DNA from: an uncultured Collinsella sp.
Lineage (GTDB): Bacteria > Actinomycetota > Coriobacteriia > Coriobacteriales > Coriobacteriaceae
Direction of reading: 5' to 3'
DNA: 15,069 nucleotides
NCBI GenBank assembly: GCA_900551665.1
Contig: URWW01000041.1
Coordinates: 1 to 15,069 of the forward strand
This document shows positions 1 to 6,909 of this stretch, piece by piece. The number at the start of each line of letters is the position of its first letter. The stretch's first letter is position 1. The translations under genes and the position numbers were made by a program. Below the pieces are notes generated by a model, which worked only from the letters and a program-made list of their open reading frames with translations, made no database searches and was not told the DNA's origin.

Positions 1-151
1 CCAGAATGGCGTCGAGGATCGCGTCGGAGATCTGGTCGCAGATCTTGTCGGGATGGCCCTCGGTGACCGACTCGGAGGTGAAGACGAAGGAATCTGCGCC
101 GAAGTCGGTGGCGCGAGCCGGTTCCGTGGTGGAACGATTCTCAGTTGGCAT
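1..151 (-). CDS. metK: S-adenosylmethionine synthetase, N-terminal part (cut by window edge)
   Basis: The product makes S-adenosylmethionine from ATP and L-methionine in the cytoplasm. About 50 codons are present and the gene continues beyond position 1. After a short variable leader (MPTENRSTTEPARATDFGAD) the protein reads FVFTSESVTEGHPDKICDQI and then SDAILDAIL, the hallmark N-terminus of MetK, whose EGHPDK segment contains the active-site histidine. The start at 151 is preferred because AAAGGGG sits about six bases upstream of it. An in-frame ATG at 166 would add five residues but would place this ribosome site inside the gene. A hairpin lies in the leader at 174-200. The first about 20 residues are a longer leader than in many MetK proteins. 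The family assignment is certain from the motif; only the exact start is open. Confidence 0.95.
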   Translation of the reverse strand, partial: MPTENRSTTEPARATDFGADSFVFTSESVTEGHPDKICDQISDAILDAIL

Positions 152-173
152 AGGTGCCCCTTTCATGATTGAA

Positions 174-200
174 CCCGGCGACCGTTACCATTCCGCCGGG
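174..200 (-). promoter_or_regulatory. Hairpin in metK 5' leader
   Basis: CCCGGCG (174-180) and CGCCGGG (194-200) form a 7-bp stem with a 13-base loop, 23 bases before the metK start. On the mRNA, UGCCC at the foot of this stem is also complementary to GGGCA inside the ribosome binding site region, so the two pairings exclude each other. A possible -10 box (TACAAT, minus strand 220-215) lies just upstream, without a convincing -35. A regulatory role is inference; it matches no SAM riboswitch class I can recognise. Confidence 0.35.
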
Positions 201-314
201 CATGTAGCTGATAGATTGTACCGCGCCGTGCCAAATCGCGCCCACGCGCCGAAAAAGCACACTGTAAATTGACGAAAGACCAAGCGCCCAAGTGTCTACG
301 TCACCGAAACTCGT

Positions 315-548
315 CTACGCGCTGCAGCTCTCGTACAGCTCCTCCGGAGCGATATCGATATCCCCGGGCCACACAGCGGTGCCACAGTCAATCGAAACAG
401 TCTTGAAAATAGATAGCGAGGCAAGGTGCTCCCAAGGCCCCTTGTCAATCAGAGGCTTCATGTCGTAGATGCCGCTCTTTCCATCCTCGAACACAAGACT
501 CAGGGTGAAATCGTCATTGGCGACGACCGATGCAACGTCGAAATACAT
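315..548 (-). CDS. DUF2442 domain-containing small protein
   Basis: This 77-residue protein matches the DUF2442 pattern. An N-terminal strand pair (ANDDFTLSLVFEDGKSGIYD) is followed by MKPLIDKGPWEHL, a SIFKTVSID segment, and the family's C-terminal GTAVWPGDIDIAPEELYE. The function of DUF2442 is not established; members are small soluble proteins often found next to DUF4160 genes, but no such partner is visible here. The start is supported by a strong AAAGGAGG a few bases upstream of the ATG at 548. GC content is about 54%, against 65-73% in the start of gltX, which hints at acquisition from elsewhere. It lies between metK (same strand, 163-bp gap) and the divergent gltX. I see no clear promoter or terminator for it. 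The family call is firm; the role is unknown. Confidence 0.82.
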   Translation of the reverse strand: MYFDVASVVANDDFTLSLVFEDGKSGIYDMKPLIDKGPWEHLASLSIFKTVSIDCGTAVWPGDIDIAPEELYESCSA

Positions 549-738
549 GATGGCCCTCCTTTCGGGACCTTCATGTTATCGAAGGGGGTCAATGCGGTAA
601 AGCTCCTCCTTCCTACTCGAAAGATCCCAATTCGCGCGAAGCTCACTGACACACATGACCCCAGGCCCGAATGTGGCAACACCCCCAGACGCCCCGAAAG
701 CAATACGCGCGCTCCGGATAAGACAACTTGCCATGTCC

Positions 739-744
739 TATAAT
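739..744 (+). promoter_or_regulatory. -10 box of the gltX promoter
   Basis: A perfect TATAAT lies 39 bases before the gltX start. No good -35 hexamer is found 16-18 bases upstream, so only the -10 element is called. Transcription from here would give a leader of about 30 bases, too short for a T-box or other riboswitch. Confidence 0.6.
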
Positions 745-783
745 GAATCAGATTGACCCGACCAAATCACAAGGAGCATGAGT

Positions 784-2259
784 ATGAGCGATTCCGTCCG
801 CGTCCGCTTTGCGCCCTCGCCCACCGGCAAGCTGCACATCGGCGGCGCCCGCACCGCCATCTACAACTGGGCCTTCGCCCGTGCCAACGGCGGCACCTTC
901 ATCCTGCGCATCGACGACACCGACCCGACCCGCTCCACCGACGAGAACACCCAGATCATCCTGCGCGCTATGCGCTGGCTTGGCCTCGACTGGGACGAGG
1001 GCCCCGAGGTCGGCGGCGATTTTGGCCCCTACTCGCAGACCGAGCGCCTGGACCTCTACAAGCAGACCGCCGAGCGCCTGCTCGCCGAGGGCAAGGCTTA
1101 CCCCTGCTTCTGCACGCCCGAGCAGCTGGCCGCCGACCGCGAGGCCGCCCAGGCCCGCAAGGACCCCTTCCAGGGCTATCAGCGCCGTTGCCGCAACCTC
1201 TCGCCGGAGGAGGCCCAGGCCCGCATCGACGCCGGGGAGCCCTACGTTCTGCGCATCAAGGTGCCCGAGGACCGCGGTAACGTCGTGATCAACGACGCCG
1301 TCCACGGCGAGGTCACCTTCGACGCGAAGGAGCTCGACGACTTCGTCATCTTCCGCTCCGACGGCACCCCCACCTACAACTTCGCCACCGTGGTAGACGA
1401 CGCCCTCATGGGCATCACCCACGTCATTCGCGGCGATGACCACCTCTCCAACACCCCGCGCCAGGTCATGGTCTACGAGGCCATGGGCGCGCCGGTGCCC
1501 ACCTTCGCCCACATCTCCATGATCTTGGGCGCCGACGGCAAGAAACTCTCCAAGCGCCATGGCGCGACCTCCGTCGAGGAGTACCGCGACGCCGGCTACC
1601 TGTCCGACGCCTTTGTGAACTACCTGGCGCTGCTCGGCTGGTCGCTCGACGGCGAGACCACGGTCATCCCGCGCGACGTGCTCGCCAGCAAGTTCAGCCT
1701 GGACCGCATCTCCAAGAATCCGGCGACCTTCGACCCCAAGAAGCTCGACTGGATGAACGCCGAGTACATCAACGCGATGGATGACAAGACCTTTGCCGAC
1801 GAGATCATGCTGCCCCAGCTCATCGAGGCCGGCCTGATCGACGATGGCTTCGAGGCGGATGAGACCTGGGTGGACGCCCTCGCAGCCATCGTGCACCCCC
1901 GCACCAAGATGCCCGCCGACGCCGCTGCCGTTGCAGCGCCCGTCTTCAAGACCGCCGAGACACTCGAGTACGACGAGAAGTCCGTGGCCAAGGGCCTCGC
2001 CAAGGAGGGCCTGGGCGCCGTGCTCGACGCCGCCAAGACCGCGCTCGAGGCCGTGACGGACTGGACGCCGGAGAACATCGACGCCGCCCTCGAGCCGCTG
2101 CCCGAGGCCCTCGACGTGAAGAAGCGCCTCGTCTTCGGCGCCGTGCGCGTTGCCGAGTGCGGCAACATGGTGAGCCCGCCGCTGGGCGAGACCATGGCGC
2201 TCATCGGCCGTGACGACTGCCTCGCGCGCATCGACCGCGCCCGTCCGATGGCGCTCTAG
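784..2259 (+). CDS. gltX: Glutamyl-tRNA synthetase
   Basis: This cytoplasmic class I aminoacyl-tRNA synthetase charges tRNA-Glu with glutamate; in bacteria lacking GlnRS it also charges tRNA-Gln for later amidation. The 491 residues match the usual family length. RFAPSPTGKLHIGG carries the HIGH-type motif (HIGG, residues 18-21) and KKLSKRHG holds the KMSKS-type loop (KLSKR, 254-258). CFC (108-110) plus C136 in YQRRCRN resemble the zinc site of zinc-binding GluRS enzymes. The C-terminal half is the helical anticodon-binding part. I chose ATG 784 over the in-frame ATG 778, because AAGGAG at 771-776 is 7 bases from 784 but only 1 base from 778. The gene stands alone between a TATAAT box and a large downstream hairpin. 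Nothing in it looks broken. Confidence 0.97.
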   Translation: MSDSVRVRFAPSPTGKLHIGGARTAIYNWAFARANGGTFILRIDDTDPTRSTDENTQIILRAMRWLGLDWDEGPEVGGDFGPYSQTERLDLYKQTAERLLAEGKAYPCFCTPEQLAADREAAQARKDPFQGYQRRCRNLSPEEAQARIDAGEPYVLRIKVPEDRGNVVINDAVHGEVTFDAKELDDFVIFRSDGTPTYNFATVVDDALMGITHVIRGDDHLSNTPRQVMVYEAMGAPVPTFAHISMILGADGKKLSKRHGATSVEEYRDAGYLSDAFVNYLALLGWSLDGETTVIPRDVLASKFSLDRISKNPATFDPKKLDWMNAEYINAMDDKTFADEIMLPQLIEAGLIDDGFEADETWVDALAAIVHPRTKMPADAAAVAAPVFKTAETLEYDEKSVAKGLAKEGLGAVLDAAKTALEAVTDWTPENIDAALEPLPEALDVKKRLVFGAVRVAECGNMVSPPLGETMALIGRDDCLARIDRARPMAL

Positions 2260-2270
2260 TCGACCTGACT

Positions 2271-2341
2271 GGGCCGGCTCCCACCCCCTCGCACAGCTTC
2301 GCTGCGCTCGGAAATCGCTCAGGGGGAATGGGAGCCGGCCC
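2271..2341 (+). terminator. Large hairpin downstream of gltX (possible terminator or REP-like element)
   Basis: GGGCCGGCTCCCA (2271-2283) pairs perfectly with TGGGAGCCGGCCC (2329-2341). After a two-base AA bulge the stem continues with CCCCCT (2284-2289) against AGGGGG (2321-2326). The 31-base loop contains CAGCTTCGCTG, itself a small hairpin. It begins 11 bases after the gltX stop. Only a weak T-rich stretch (CAACGTTTATCTTG) follows, so a classical intrinsic terminator is not certain. The TTCGCT-rich loop resembles the two elements at 8071-8155 and 8296-8394. Confidence 0.65.
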
Positions 2342-2665
2342 AACGTTTATCTTGCCCAAGCCATCGAGCCCCACGCCATCGAGCGGACGCGAACGCCGCG
2401 ATGTTGAACATGCGCCGAAATCCCGCCGGAGTATCACCGAGATATAACCGAAGTCACGTTCCGAGGGCCCATTTTGTGACTTTGATGGCACCTCAGGAGG
2501 GTATCGTGTGACTTTGGTTGCCTTTGGCGCGCCCGGCAGGGTGCGACGAGACTCCGGCCGCCAGGTAAAGCCCTCCGTGATGAGCCCGCATGTGGCAAGA
2601 GAGGGTACCATGTAAGCGAACAGCGCCTCTTTAAACGAATAGAGCCTCTTCGAACGGAGCCCAAC
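2342..2665. other. Intergenic stretch before the serine dehydratase, with GTGACTT repeats
   Basis: No convincing gene is seen. GC falls to about 50-53% in much of it. It holds AAGTCAC (2451-2457) and two copies of GTGACTT in the other orientation (2476-2482 and 2508-2514, 32 bases apart, continuing as GTGACTTTGATGGCACC and GTGACTTTGGTTGCC). There is also a 19-base tandem similarity, GCCTCTTTAAACGAAT (2625-2640) and GCCTCTTCGAACGGAG (2644-2659), next to the downstream start. A minus-strand reading frame (2611 down to 2201) gives protein-like sequence over about 2400-2611 but has no ribosome binding site. Confidence 0.5.
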
Positions 2666-4282
2666 ATGCCCGCAAAGCCGCAATCGTTTGCCACCACCTC
2701 CGCGTTCGAGGTGCTCGGCCCCATCATGGTGGGACCCTCGTCCTCGCATACCGCCGGGGCCCTGCGCTGCGCACAGGTCGCCGCATCGCTGCTCGACGGG
2801 CACATTGTGCGCGTCACCTTCACCCTGTGGAACAGCTTCGCCCACACCTACAAAGGGCATGGCACCAACCGCGCACTCGTTGCAGGCGTGCTCGGACTCG
2901 ACACTGACGACGAGCGCATCCGAGACGCGTTCACCCTGGCGGAGGAGCGCGGACTCGCCTATGAGTTCGTCATCGGCGGAGATGACGCGTCAATCCACCC
3001 CAACACCGTCGACATCCACCTCGAGAGCGAGACCGGCTCCATGGCGGACGTCCGCGGCGAGAGCCTCGGCGGCGGAAAGATGCGCATCAGCGCCATCAAC
3101 GGCGTGCATGTCGAGATCTCGGGCCTGTACACCACGCTCTTCGTCGCGCACCGCGACGCGCCCGGAGCACTCGCATCGCTTACCGGCGCACTCGCACAGG
3201 CGCGGATGAACATCGCCTTTTGCCGCACGTACCGTACGGAGGCGGGCGGCCAGGCGTATTCCGTCTTCGAGACCGATGGCGCACCCCAGCGCGATGTCCT
3301 GCCCATCGTCCGGGCACTTGACATGGTGAATTACGCGACCTTCATCGAGCTGCCCGGATCGGTGACCGCGCTCGGACCCGGAATCTCGGTCCCCGACCTC
3401 TTCGACGATGCCGAGCAGTTACTCGCCGCATGCCGCGAGCTGAACGTGAACATCGGCGGCGTCATGCGCGTGCGCGAGGAGCGGATGGTCGGTGCCGAAC
3501 GAGCCGCCGCGAATATGCGCCGCGTAATCGAGGTCATGCGCGACGAGACCACCGCCACGCTCGCCCAGCCGCAACGCTCCCTCGGCGGATTCCTCAATGG
3601 CGAGGCGCGGCGAGTGGACCAAAATAGAGCGCTGTATGCGCCGAGCCTTCTTGGTTGCACCCTCACCGAGGCGGCGGCGCGCGCCATGGCCGTTCTCGAG
3701 CGCTCCGCCACCATGGGAGTCATCGTGGCAGCCCCCACTGCGGGCTCCGCCGGCGTCGTCCCCGGCTGCGTCCTCGCCGTGGCACCCTTGCTCGCCCAGG
3801 GTAGGGATGAGATAGACGAGATAATCGCCGAGGCGCTATACTGCGCCGCCGCCGTGGGCCTCATCCTCTCCACAACTGCATGCGTCGCCGGCGCCGAGGG
3901 CGGTTGTCAGGCCGAGGTCGGCTCCGCCGCAGCCATGGCCGCAGCCGCGCTCGTGCAGATGCACGGCGGTACGCCGGAGCAGGCACTCGATGCCGCCTCC
4001 ATAACCATCTCCAACATGCTCGGCCTGGTATGCGACCCGGTGGGCGGCCTTGTGGAGGTCCCCTGCCAGGCTCGCAACGCCCAGGGTGTTGCCGCCGCGT
4101 TCACGGGTGCCCAGCTCGCTTTGTCTGGAGTACGGTCGCTCGTTCCCTTCGATGAGATGGCCGCCGTCATGTTGCAGGTAGGGCATGCGCTTCCCACGAC
4201 CCTGCGCGAAACGGCAAAGGGAGGCATCGCCACCGCCCCCAGCGCCCTGTCCGCCTGCGCACGTTGCGGCATGTGCTCCTAG
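2666..4282 (+). CDS. L-serine ammonia-lyase, iron-sulfur dependent, single-chain beta-ACT-alpha form
   Basis: This enzyme deaminates L-serine to pyruvate and ammonia using an oxygen-sensitive [4Fe-4S] cluster. The 538 residues join both usual parts. The N-terminal beta part has the conserved GPSSSHT (23-29) and runs to about residue 150. An ACT-like domain follows (about 151-229, HRDAPGALASLTGALAQARM). The catalytic alpha part begins near 245 and has APTAGSAG (356-363). The cluster cysteines are most likely C414 (GGCQAE), C456 (CDPVGG) and C467 (VEVPC); their 42- and 11-residue spacings agree with those I recall for the crystallised Legionella enzyme. The last residues, CARCGMCS, add three cysteines (531, 534, 537). 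Two-gene relatives (sdaAB/sdaAA) keep the ACT domain, while the common one-gene E. coli type lacks it, so this is a fusion of the two-gene type. GGAG at 2656-2659 supports the start. The gene appears to be transcribed alone. Confidence 0.93.
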   Translation: MPAKPQSFATTSAFEVLGPIMVGPSSSHTAGALRCAQVAASLLDGHIVRVTFTLWNSFAHTYKGHGTNRALVAGVLGLDTDDERIRDAFTLAEERGLAYEFVIGGDDASIHPNTVDIHLESETGSMADVRGESLGGGKMRISAINGVHVEISGLYTTLFVAHRDAPGALASLTGALAQARMNIAFCRTYRTEAGGQAYSVFETDGAPQRDVLPIVRALDMVNYATFIELPGSVTALGPGISVPDLFDDAEQLLAACRELNVNIGGVMRVREERMVGAERAAANMRRVIEVMRDETTATLAQPQRSLGGFLNGEARRVDQNRALYAPSLLGCTLTEAAARAMAVLERSATMGVIVAAPTAGSAGVVPGCVLAVAPLLAQGRDEIDEIIAEALYCAAAVGLILSTTACVAGAEGGCQAEVGSAAAMAAAALVQMHGGTPEQALDAASITISNMLGLVCDPVGGLVEVPCQARNAQGVAAAFTGAQLALSGVRSLVPFDEMAAVMLQVGHALPTTLRETAKGGIATAPSALSACARCGMCS

Positions 4283-4286
4283 CGCA

Positions 4287-4298
4287 CCTCAAATGAGG
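4287..4298. repeat. Short palindrome CCTCAAATGAGG
   Basis: CCTCA-AA-TGAGG forms a small hairpin 5 bases after the serine dehydratase stop. It looks like a decayed copy of the CCTCAATTG motif found in the larger repeats at 4305-4395 and 12372-12402. Confidence 0.5.
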
Positions 4299-4304
4299 AC
4301 TCGC

Positions 4305-4395
4305 CTCAATTGGGGACAGGCACAAATTGAGACACACCTTGAGGCCTGAGGCGTTTTGCCGAAAAGGCCTCAATTTGTGCCTGTCCCCAATTGAG
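4305..4395. repeat. Perfect 27-bp inverted repeat of the CTCAATTGGGGACAGGCAC type
   Basis: The left arm (4305-4331, beginning CTCAATTGGGGACAGGCAC) is perfectly complementary to the right arm (4369-4395, ending TGTCCCCAATTGAG). They are separated by 37 bases. Inside, TTGAGGCC (4339-4346) and GGCCTCAA (4366-4373) form a competing inner stem that shares bases with the right arm. No T-run follows, so a plain intrinsic terminator is unlikely. The motif resembles GGGGACAGGCAC palindromes I recall as dispersed repeats in many bacteria; that link is from memory and unverified here. Confidence 0.85.
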
Positions 4396-4397
4396 AC

Positions 4398-4413
4398 ATG
4401 ACACATCTGTCAT
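4398..4413. promoter_or_regulatory. Putative response-regulator operator, copy 1
   Basis: ATGACACATCTGTCAT is a perfect dyad (ATGACA, 4-base centre, TGTCAT). It ends 27 bases before the TATAAT at 4441, so its centre is near -47 from the expected start site, a common activator position. A second copy with 12 of 16 identical bases lies at 8419-8434 before the ABC operon. Binding by the response regulator encoded at 6217-6906 is inference. Confidence 0.6.
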
Positions 4414-4440
4414 GGGCTGCAGCGCGTCCGCACGGCGCGC

Positions 4441-4446
4441 TATAAT
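4441..4446 (+). promoter_or_regulatory. -10 box of the L,D-transpeptidase operon
   Basis: A perfect TATAAT lies 35 bases before the preferred start codon. The hexamer 17 bases upstream (TGCAGC, 4418-4423) is a poor -35. A good -10 with a weak -35 just downstream of a palindrome fits an activator-dependent promoter. Confidence 0.65.
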
Positions 4447-4481
4447 GGCGAAACGCCGATTTACCTGTGAAAGAGCAACAT

Positions 4482-6155
4482 ATGACGGAGATGCCGAACA
4501 CGCCAGCAAGTCAGTCGCATAACAACAATGGACACGTCACCGCCCCCCTGCCCATCGGTAGTCGGACGGCGGGGACCAGCGGAGCAAAGCGCGGAGCGTC
4601 ATCCCACGCTGCCCACAACGCTCCCAAGCACGCCAAGGAGCCGGCAAAAAAGCATAACGACAAACACTCCCGCAGCCACAAGGGCGCCGCGGCGCTCGGC
4701 GTCCTCTGCTGCCTGCTCATCGCCCTCTATGGCGGCGGCGTCTTCGTGTTCTCCCGTACGTGCTACCCAAACACCAAGGTCGCGGGGGCCGACCTCTCTT
4801 GGCTTGACCGGGACAGCTCGGTCGCCCGCGTGCGCGACGCCGCTGAGGACTACGTCCTCGAGGTTTCTGGCGACGGCTTTACCTGGACCTACGAAGCCGA
4901 ACATGCAAACGAGGTGATCGACGCCGCCCGTGCGGTCGATAACGTCATGGCCCATAACGAGCCCGCTCTATGGCCCGTGCGGCTGGCCCGAGCCCTCATG
5001 GCCTCTCCCGAAAAACCCGCAAACGCAACATCGGCCAACGCGCAATCCGGCAAACTACCGGAGCTCGACAAAATCGAGCTTCCCAAGACATTCGATCGCG
5101 ATGCCTTCCTGGCCAGCCTCGACGCAGCAATCGATGAGTTCAACGCGACGCGCGTGGGAACCTTCGATGCGGCCGGCGCTTTCGATCCCGAGGCCGGTTC
5201 GTTCACCCTCACAAGGGCCCTCTCCAACCGCAAGCTGGACAAGGACGCCATCGATCGCGCGGCGCTCGTGGCCGTATCGACCCTCGCCGCGCGCGTCGAG
5301 CTGACCGAGCGCAGCTTCACTCCCCTTGCTGGCGGCGCCACGGAGCAGGAACTTCAACATGCGATCGACCGTGCCAACGAACTCATTGGGACGAACGTCA
5401 ACCTCAAGATGGGGGGCTCCGTTGTCTCCACGCTCGATGGCGCGCAACTCGCTCAGTGGATCACCTTCGACGAAGCACTGAACCCAACGCTCAGCACAGA
5501 ACCCGTGGGTCAATGGGTACGCGAGCTCGCCAAGACGCACATCGACACCGTGGGCAGCGAGAGGACCTACACCCGCCCCGACGGCAAGACCGTCACCGTG
5601 AGCGGCGGCACCTACGGCTGGATGAGCGATGAGGCGAAACTCGTGCAATTGCTCCAAGACGCCGTATCCAACAAGCAGGTCGGCGATATCGAGATTCCGC
5701 TCAAACGTTCCGCCGCAACCTGGAGCGGCATGGGCAAGCCCGATTGGAGCGCTTATTGCGACATCGACCTGACCGAGCAGCACGCGCGCTACTACGACGC
5801 GGCGGGCAACCTCGTCTGGGAGAGCGGTTGCATCACGGGCAATCCGAACACCGGAAATGCAACCCCGACGGGCGTTTTCAGCCTGAATGCCAAAACACGC
5901 AACTCGACCCTCATCGGACTCGACGAGGACGAGGACGGCGAGCCCGATTACAAGACCCCGGTCGCCTACTGGATGCCGTTCGTGGGCAACGCCATCGGCA
6001 TGCACGACGCCACCTGGCAGTCCGCCGCGAGCTTTTCGAATCCCAAGGCCTACACCTGGACGGGAAGCCACGGCTGCGTCAACCTGCCCCCCGACCGCGC
6101 TGCAGCGCTATTCGACATCATCTCCAAGGGCGATTGCGTGATCGTCCACAACTAG
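4482..6155 (+). CDS. Membrane-anchored L,D-transpeptidase (YkuD) with PG_binding_4-type domains
   Basis: The product is expected to cross-link peptidoglycan stems by 3-3 bonds outside the membrane, a reaction insensitive to vancomycin and most penicillins. The 557 residues comprise a cytoplasmic, His/Lys/Asn-rich disordered N-terminus (1-68), one membrane segment (about 69-90), and an extracellular region with two PG_binding_4-like (VanW-related) parts, the first starting at YPNTKVAGADLSWL. The C-terminal YkuD catalytic domain (about 425-557) has IGMHD and SHGCVNLP, with His530 and Cys532 in the SHGC motif. ATG 4482 is preferred over the in-frame GTG at 4467; AAAGAG lies 6 bases before it, and the -10 box at 4441 gives a leader of about 30 bases. 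It is first in an operon with the response regulator (61-bp gap) and kinase, so it is probably a regulated response to wall stress. The domain architecture resembles Ldtfm of Enterococcus faecium. Confidence 0.93.
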   Translation: MTEMPNTPASQSHNNNGHVTAPLPIGSRTAGTSGAKRGASSHAAHNAPKHAKEPAKKHNDKHSRSHKGAAALGVLCCLLIALYGGGVFVFSRTCYPNTKVAGADLSWLDRDSSVARVRDAAEDYVLEVSGDGFTWTYEAEHANEVIDAARAVDNVMAHNEPALWPVRLARALMASPEKPANATSANAQSGKLPELDKIELPKTFDRDAFLASLDAAIDEFNATRVGTFDAAGAFDPEAGSFTLTRALSNRKLDKDAIDRAALVAVSTLAARVELTERSFTPLAGGATEQELQHAIDRANELIGTNVNLKMGGSVVSTLDGAQLAQWITFDEALNPTLSTEPVGQWVRELAKTHIDTVGSERTYTRPDGKTVTVSGGTYGWMSDEAKLVQLLQDAVSNKQVGDIEIPLKRSAATWSGMGKPDWSAYCDIDLTEQHARYYDAAGNLVWESGCITGNPNTGNATPTGVFSLNAKTRNSTLIGLDEDEDGEPDYKTPVAYWMPFVGNAIGMHDATWQSAASFSNPKAYTWTGSHGCVNLPPDRAAALFDIISKGDCVIVHN

Positions 6156-6216
6156 CCGCGCACCGCCCGCGCCGCACACGCCGGCATGCAAGGCGAAACC
6201 CCATCTGGAGGCATAC

Positions 6217-6906
6217 ATGACCACCCGCATTCTGCTCGTCGAAGACGACCCGCTCATCGTCGACGCCCTCACTGAGCTTCTCACGAGCTCGGGCTACTGC
6301 GTCGACACCGCCGACACCCAGACGCGCGCCATCGAGCTCGCCACGGGCGCCGGATCCGCCGGCACCTATCAGCTGGTGCTGCTCGACGTTACCCTGCGCG
6401 AGGGAAACGGCTTCGCGGTGTGCGCCGCCGTGAAGGAAACTTCGCCGGACACCCCGGTCATCTTCCTCACGGCCTCCGATGATGAATTCAACACCGTGAC
6501 GGGCCTCACTATGGGTGCAGACGACTATGTTGCCAAGCCCTTCCGGCCACGCGAGCTGCTCGCCCGCATCGCCGCGACCATCCGCCGCTCGCAGCCGAGC
6601 AGGCGCATCGTCAGCCTCGGCGATATCCGCATCGACACCGATCGTGCCTACGTCGAGCGCAAGGGCGTCGAGCTCACGCTCTCGGCGCTCGAATACCGCT
6701 TGTTGCTGCTGTTTGCCACAAATCCCGGCAAGCTCGTCTCTCGCGATATGATCCGCGACGCCCTATGGGACAGCGCGGGCACCTACATCGAGGAGAACAC
6801 GCTCTCCGTCTACATCAAGCGACTCCGCGACAAGATCGAGGACGACCCGAGCCGACCCGAGCTCATCCAAACCGTCCGCGGCCTTGGCTACAAGGCGAAG
6901 GGATAG
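6217..6906 (+). CDS. OmpR/PhoB-family response regulator
   Basis: This cytoplasmic transcription factor is activated by phosphorylation. The 229 residues are the normal length. The receiver domain (about 4-115) has the acidic pocket ED10-D11, the phosphoacceptor D57 (LVLLDVTL), T85, Y104 and K107 (KPF). The DNA-binding winged helix (about 130-227) contains LTLSALEYRLLLLF, the recognition-helix region ENTLSVYIKRLRDKIE and the terminal TVRGLGYK. A strong TGGAGG (6206-6211) precedes ATG 6217. It follows the L,D-transpeptidase and is followed after 3 bases by its kinase, which makes it the cognate regulator. The proposed target is the dyad TGACNNATCTGTCA, found before this operon (4398) and the ABC operon (8419). 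VanR- or BceR-like function is plausible, but a specific signal cannot be read from sequence. Confidence 0.95.
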   Translation: MTTRILLVEDDPLIVDALTELLTSSGYCVDTADTQTRAIELATGAGSAGTYQLVLLDVTLREGNGFAVCAAVKETSPDTPVIFLTASDDEFNTVTGLTMGADDYVAKPFRPRELLARIAATIRRSQPSRRIVSLGDIRIDTDRAYVERKGVELTLSALEYRLLLLFATNPGKLVSRDMIRDALWDSAGTYIEENTLSVYIKRLRDKIEDDPSRPELIQTVRGLGYKAKG

Positions 6907-6909
6907 TCC

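Noticed and set aside
292..304. GTGTCTACGTCAC near the DUF2442 stop as another operator copy
   Set aside because: Only a GTGACGTA half (minus strand) resembles copy 2; the TGTCA half is missing and it lies at the 3' end of a gene.
646..660. TGACACACATGACC upstream of gltX as a third operator copy
   Set aside because: It matches only one half of the site and has no dyad symmetry.
745..783. T-box leader before gltX
   Set aside because: The leader from the TATAAT box to the start is only about 30 bases and has no T-box or specifier structure.
748..2343. A 531-codon open frame on the minus strand opposite gltX
   Set aside because: Its sequence is Gly/Val/Leu/His-rich, as expected from the complement of high-GC coding DNA, with no known domain and no ribosome binding site; gltX on the other strand is unmistakable.
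4398..4434. A Pho box for copy 1 of the operator, because CTGTCAT equals the PhoB half-site
   Set aside because: Pho boxes need CTGTCAT-type units repeated directly every 11 bases; no second direct unit is present and the half-sites here are inverted.
5055..6071. A 338-codon minus-strand frame opposite the L,D-transpeptidase
   Set aside because: Composition is typical of a shadow frame; the plus strand carries catalytic YkuD motifs.
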